In this document: in pieces, positions 61,934 to 64,000 of the stretch | Position numbering within the stretch: the first letter of the stretch is position 1 | How the letters are laid out: every line of letters starts with the position of its first letter | Assembly: GCF_022701195.1 (NCBI RefSeq) | Contig: NZ_CP078089.1 | Coordinates: 992,001 to 1,056,000 of the forward strand | DNA length: 64,000 nt | Direction of reading: 5' to 3' | DNA from: Allobaculum mucilyticum | Lineage (GTDB): Bacteria; Bacillota_I; Bacilli_A; Erysipelotrichales; Erysipelotrichaceae | The notes under the pieces: model-generated | What the model saw: only the letters and a program-made list of their open reading frames with translations | The model's database searches: none | What the model was told of the DNA's origin: nothing | Program-made: the position numbers and the translations under genes

Positions 61934-63475
61934 CTATCCGCCAATCAGAATGGTGCCGATCCAGGCAATCAGCGAGCAGATCACCAGCGCAGCAGCTCCA
62001 TAAGGAAGAACCATCTTCAGCAGTTTCGAGTCTTCTTTCAGACCGCCAACAGCGGAGAGCGCGATCGCAACGCTCTGCGGCGATAACATTTTTCCCGCTC
62101 CGACACCCAGCGCATTCAGACCGACAACCCAGTACGGATCCATGCCAAGGGTGGTTGCGGCATCAAGCTGCACCTGACCGAACAGAACGCCGCTTGATGT
62201 ACCTGAACCCGTTACAAATGTGCCCAGTGCACCAAGCCATGGAGCAATGATCGGATACATCGAACCCATCACCGCGATCGCAAAGGCGGCGATATCGGCG
62301 ATCATGCCGGAATAGATCATGATCTTGGCGGCCGCAAGAACGGAAAGCATAACGATAATCGAGCCGCTCATCTGCCTGAGCGTTGCTTTGAATACATCCA
62401 GCATCATTTTTCCGCTCGCATGCTCGATGAGACCGCCAAGAATTGCGGAGATGAAAATCCACACACCCGGCGTATTGATCCACGAGAATGTTGTGGCACT
62501 TGTGTCATTGACGAAATAAACCGTCGAAGAGAACTGTGCCAGGAAACTGCTGACTGGAGGTACCAGACGCGATGTTCCAAGCAGGAAAACAAAGATAAAG
62601 AGGAAAGGCGCGACGGCAACAAGAGCCTGCTTTACCGTAATCTTCTCTTTCTTATCCTTTTCCTTTGCTCCTTCAAATGCGTATTTTGGATCCGGTTTGA
62701 CGAAGCGGCTTAAGAAGACTGTTACAGCAAGAGAAAGAACGGACGCAATGATCATAACCAGCTCTGCTCCGACAAAATACGAAACCATAAGCATAGGAAT
62801 GACATAGGATAAGCCGCTTGCCAGAGTCAGCCAGAACACGCCGCGAATAGCTTTAGGCGACTTGCCGGTCAGACTGACCAGAACAAACGGAATGAGAATC
62901 ATGAAGAAGGCAACCTGAATCGACTGCATGAAAGACAGTCCCGTCGTCGAAGAAAAGCCAACCAGGTTGGCGACTGTTACAGTCGGAATGCCGATCGAGC
63001 CCCAGGGGGTCGGGAAGCTGTTGGCAATCAGACAGATCAGGCAGGAGAAAAGCGGCGGAAAGCCAAGGGCAGTCATCAGACCAGCCGGGATCGCAATCGC
63101 TGTTCCAAAACCGGCCATGCCCTCCATAAAGCCGCCAAAGCACCAGGCAACCAGCAGCACCAGTACGCGCCTGTCTGCAGAAACCGATGTCAGCAGTGAC
63201 TGGATGACCTGCATGCCGCCGGTTTTGACAACCAGGTTATAGGTGAAGACAGCCGCAACAATGACAAGAACAATCGGCCAGAGCGCCATGCAGATGCCCT
63301 CAAGTGCGGAAAGTCCGACTGTTGCAGCCGGCGTTTTCCAGACAAGCAGCGCTTCAACTGCTGCAGCCACAGCCGCACCGATTGCTGCTTTCCATGCGGG
63401 CTGCTTAAAGCCCATCAGTGCAATGATCAGATAAATGATCGGAGCAAGGGCCAGAATAAAATTCAGAAAATTCAT
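61934..63475 (-). CDS. lldP: L-lactate permease (LctP/LldP family), 513 aa
   Basis: Proton-coupled lactate/glycolate transporter with about 12-13 membrane segments. Family blocks: GGFMEGMAGFGTAIAIPAG, FPTPWGSIGIPTV, GSGTSSGVLFGQVQ and GLNALGVGAGKMLSPQSVAIA. The protein is somewhat short for the family (usually about 530-560). AAAGGA precedes the ATG. No lactate dehydrogenase gene lies beside it. It could take up or export lactate. Confidence 0.92.
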   Translation of the reverse strand: MNFLNFILALAPIIYLIIALMGFKQPAWKAAIGAAVAAAVEALLVWKTPAATVGLSALEGICMALWPIVLVIVAAVFTYNLVVKTGGMQVIQSLLTSVSADRRVLVLLVAWCFGGFMEGMAGFGTAIAIPAGLMTALGFPPLFSCLICLIANSFPTPWGSIGIPTVTVANLVGFSSTTGLSFMQSIQVAFFMILIPFVLVSLTGKSPKAIRGVFWLTLASGLSYVIPMLMVSYFVGAELVMIIASVLSLAVTVFLSRFVKPDPKYAFEGAKEKDKKEKITVKQALVAVAPFLFIFVFLLGTSRLVPPVSSFLAQFSSTVYFVNDTSATTFSWINTPGVWIFISAILGGLIEHASGKMMLDVFKATLRQMSGSIIVMLSVLAAAKIMIYSGMIADIAAFAIAVMGSMYPIIAPWLGALGTFVTGSGTSSGVLFGQVQLDAATTLGMDPYWVVGLNALGVGAGKMLSPQSVAIALSAVGGLKEDSKLLKMVLPYGAAALVICSLIAWIGTILIGG

Positions 63476-64000
63476 ACGTTCCTTTCTATCCGCTCAGATC
63501 GTCCCTCGTCTCTGAGCTTTTTCTTTTTATGGATCGGTCCAGGATGCCCATCCTGAACGCTTCCTCTTCTTTCAGCTTATGGGCCGTTCAAACCTTAAGC
63601 AATGAAAAGCGGCTTTCAGAAGGATCTGGCCAGTCAAACCGGTTTCAAACCGCCTGTTTCCTCTTAGCGTGCTCTTTCCATCTCTAAACAGACCTCTGTT
63701 TTCCCCTTACATCCGGGCAAAATGAAAGCGGTTTTCCATTCACCATCTGCGGTATTTTATGTGAATTTTCCCTCAGCTTTCGGGAAGAATTCCTTCGCTT
63801 TTTGGGCAGATTATGGTCTGGCTTATTGCTGTCTGGCTGGGCAGAGAGCGGGCGTGTTTTCTGGCTGCATTCTTCTTCTCCTTATCTTCTGGATGAAGCT
63901 CTCTGAAGAGGTGCTCTTCCCTTTATCCGCTCTTAATCAGCCGGGATTTTTTCTTTATAAAAGATCGGGATCGCGGTACAGGACAGCCGCTATCTGACTT
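63476..64000. other. 525-bp window end, no supported gene
   Basis: An open frame from 63722 has no good ribosome site and no recognisable product. The promoter of the lactate permease presumably lies in the first part. Confidence 0.45.

Noticed and set aside
63722-63997. 91-codon frame at the window end
   Set aside because: Weak start context and no recognisable product; left uncalled.
1-64000. CRISPR array or a multi-gene defence island
   Set aside because: No regularly spaced repeats and no cas, restriction or known defence genes were seen; the only repeats are IS copies, duplicated serpins and hairpins.

Overview
The window reads like the chromosome of a low-to-mid GC Bacillota. Strong AGGAGG-type ribosome sites, many intrinsic terminators, a T-box leader, an SdpR/SdpI pair, lactose-type PTS parts and a RelQ-like alarmone synthetase all point that way. 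A secreted GH95 alpha-L-fucosidase, a FucO-like alcohol dehydrogenase, two serpin lipoproteins and a lactate permease suggest an animal gut or mucosal habitat. My best guess is an Erysipelotrichales-type gut bacterium; this is inference, not proof.

Layout. 1-3600: the end of an IS4-type element (IS-A copy 1), a 2[4Fe-4S] ferredoxin, a PHP phosphoesterase and a full IS-A copy 2. 3670-9360: a secreted DUF5648/transglutaminase-like protein, a CapA-type phosphatase, an SdpI/SdpR pair and CutC. 9529-14650: an unknown gene split by a 4.5 kb hybrid composite transposon (IS-A copy 3, four small phage-like genes, then the distantly related IS-B copy 1) with a 10-bp target duplication at its outer ends. 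14978-17152: a small gene, then an esterase/PTS IIA/PTS IIB operon. 18063-20035: IS-B copy 2 and two tRNA-Arg genes. 20218-28260: FucO-like dehydrogenase, patatin-like phospholipase, an ATP-grasp-like protein, a DJ-1 protein, a MATE exporter with a MarR regulator, HdeD-like and DUF3955 membrane proteins. 28417-30112: IS-C, a third relative. 30503-44538: a second DUF5648 secreted protein, prfB (with its programmed frameshift), secA, luxS, a HAD phosphatase, cupin-type proteins and the large fucosidase. 44800-46619: a decayed IS1182-like element. 46837-49185: yaaA, a small alarmone synthetase and a LOG-family protein. 49995-55800: a DsbA-like protein and the leuACDB operon behind a T-box. 55996-63475: YigZ, small proteins, tandem serpins, a DUF2752 protein and a lactate permease.

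Most notable: three related transposases (IS-A, IS-B, IS-C) share the same first 15 terminal bases, and an IS-A/IS-B pair has apparently moved as one unit with the DNA between them. Their insertion sites repeatedly fall just after intrinsic terminators, and each element carries an inward-facing terminator ahead of its transposase. Other points are a transglutaminase-like protein with Gly at the catalytic Cys position, a LeuB with a rewritten GDGIGPE motif, two serpins differing in their reactive loops, a fucosidase with a large insert in its N-terminal domain, matching palindromes before marR and the MATE gene, and a probably leaderless yaaA.
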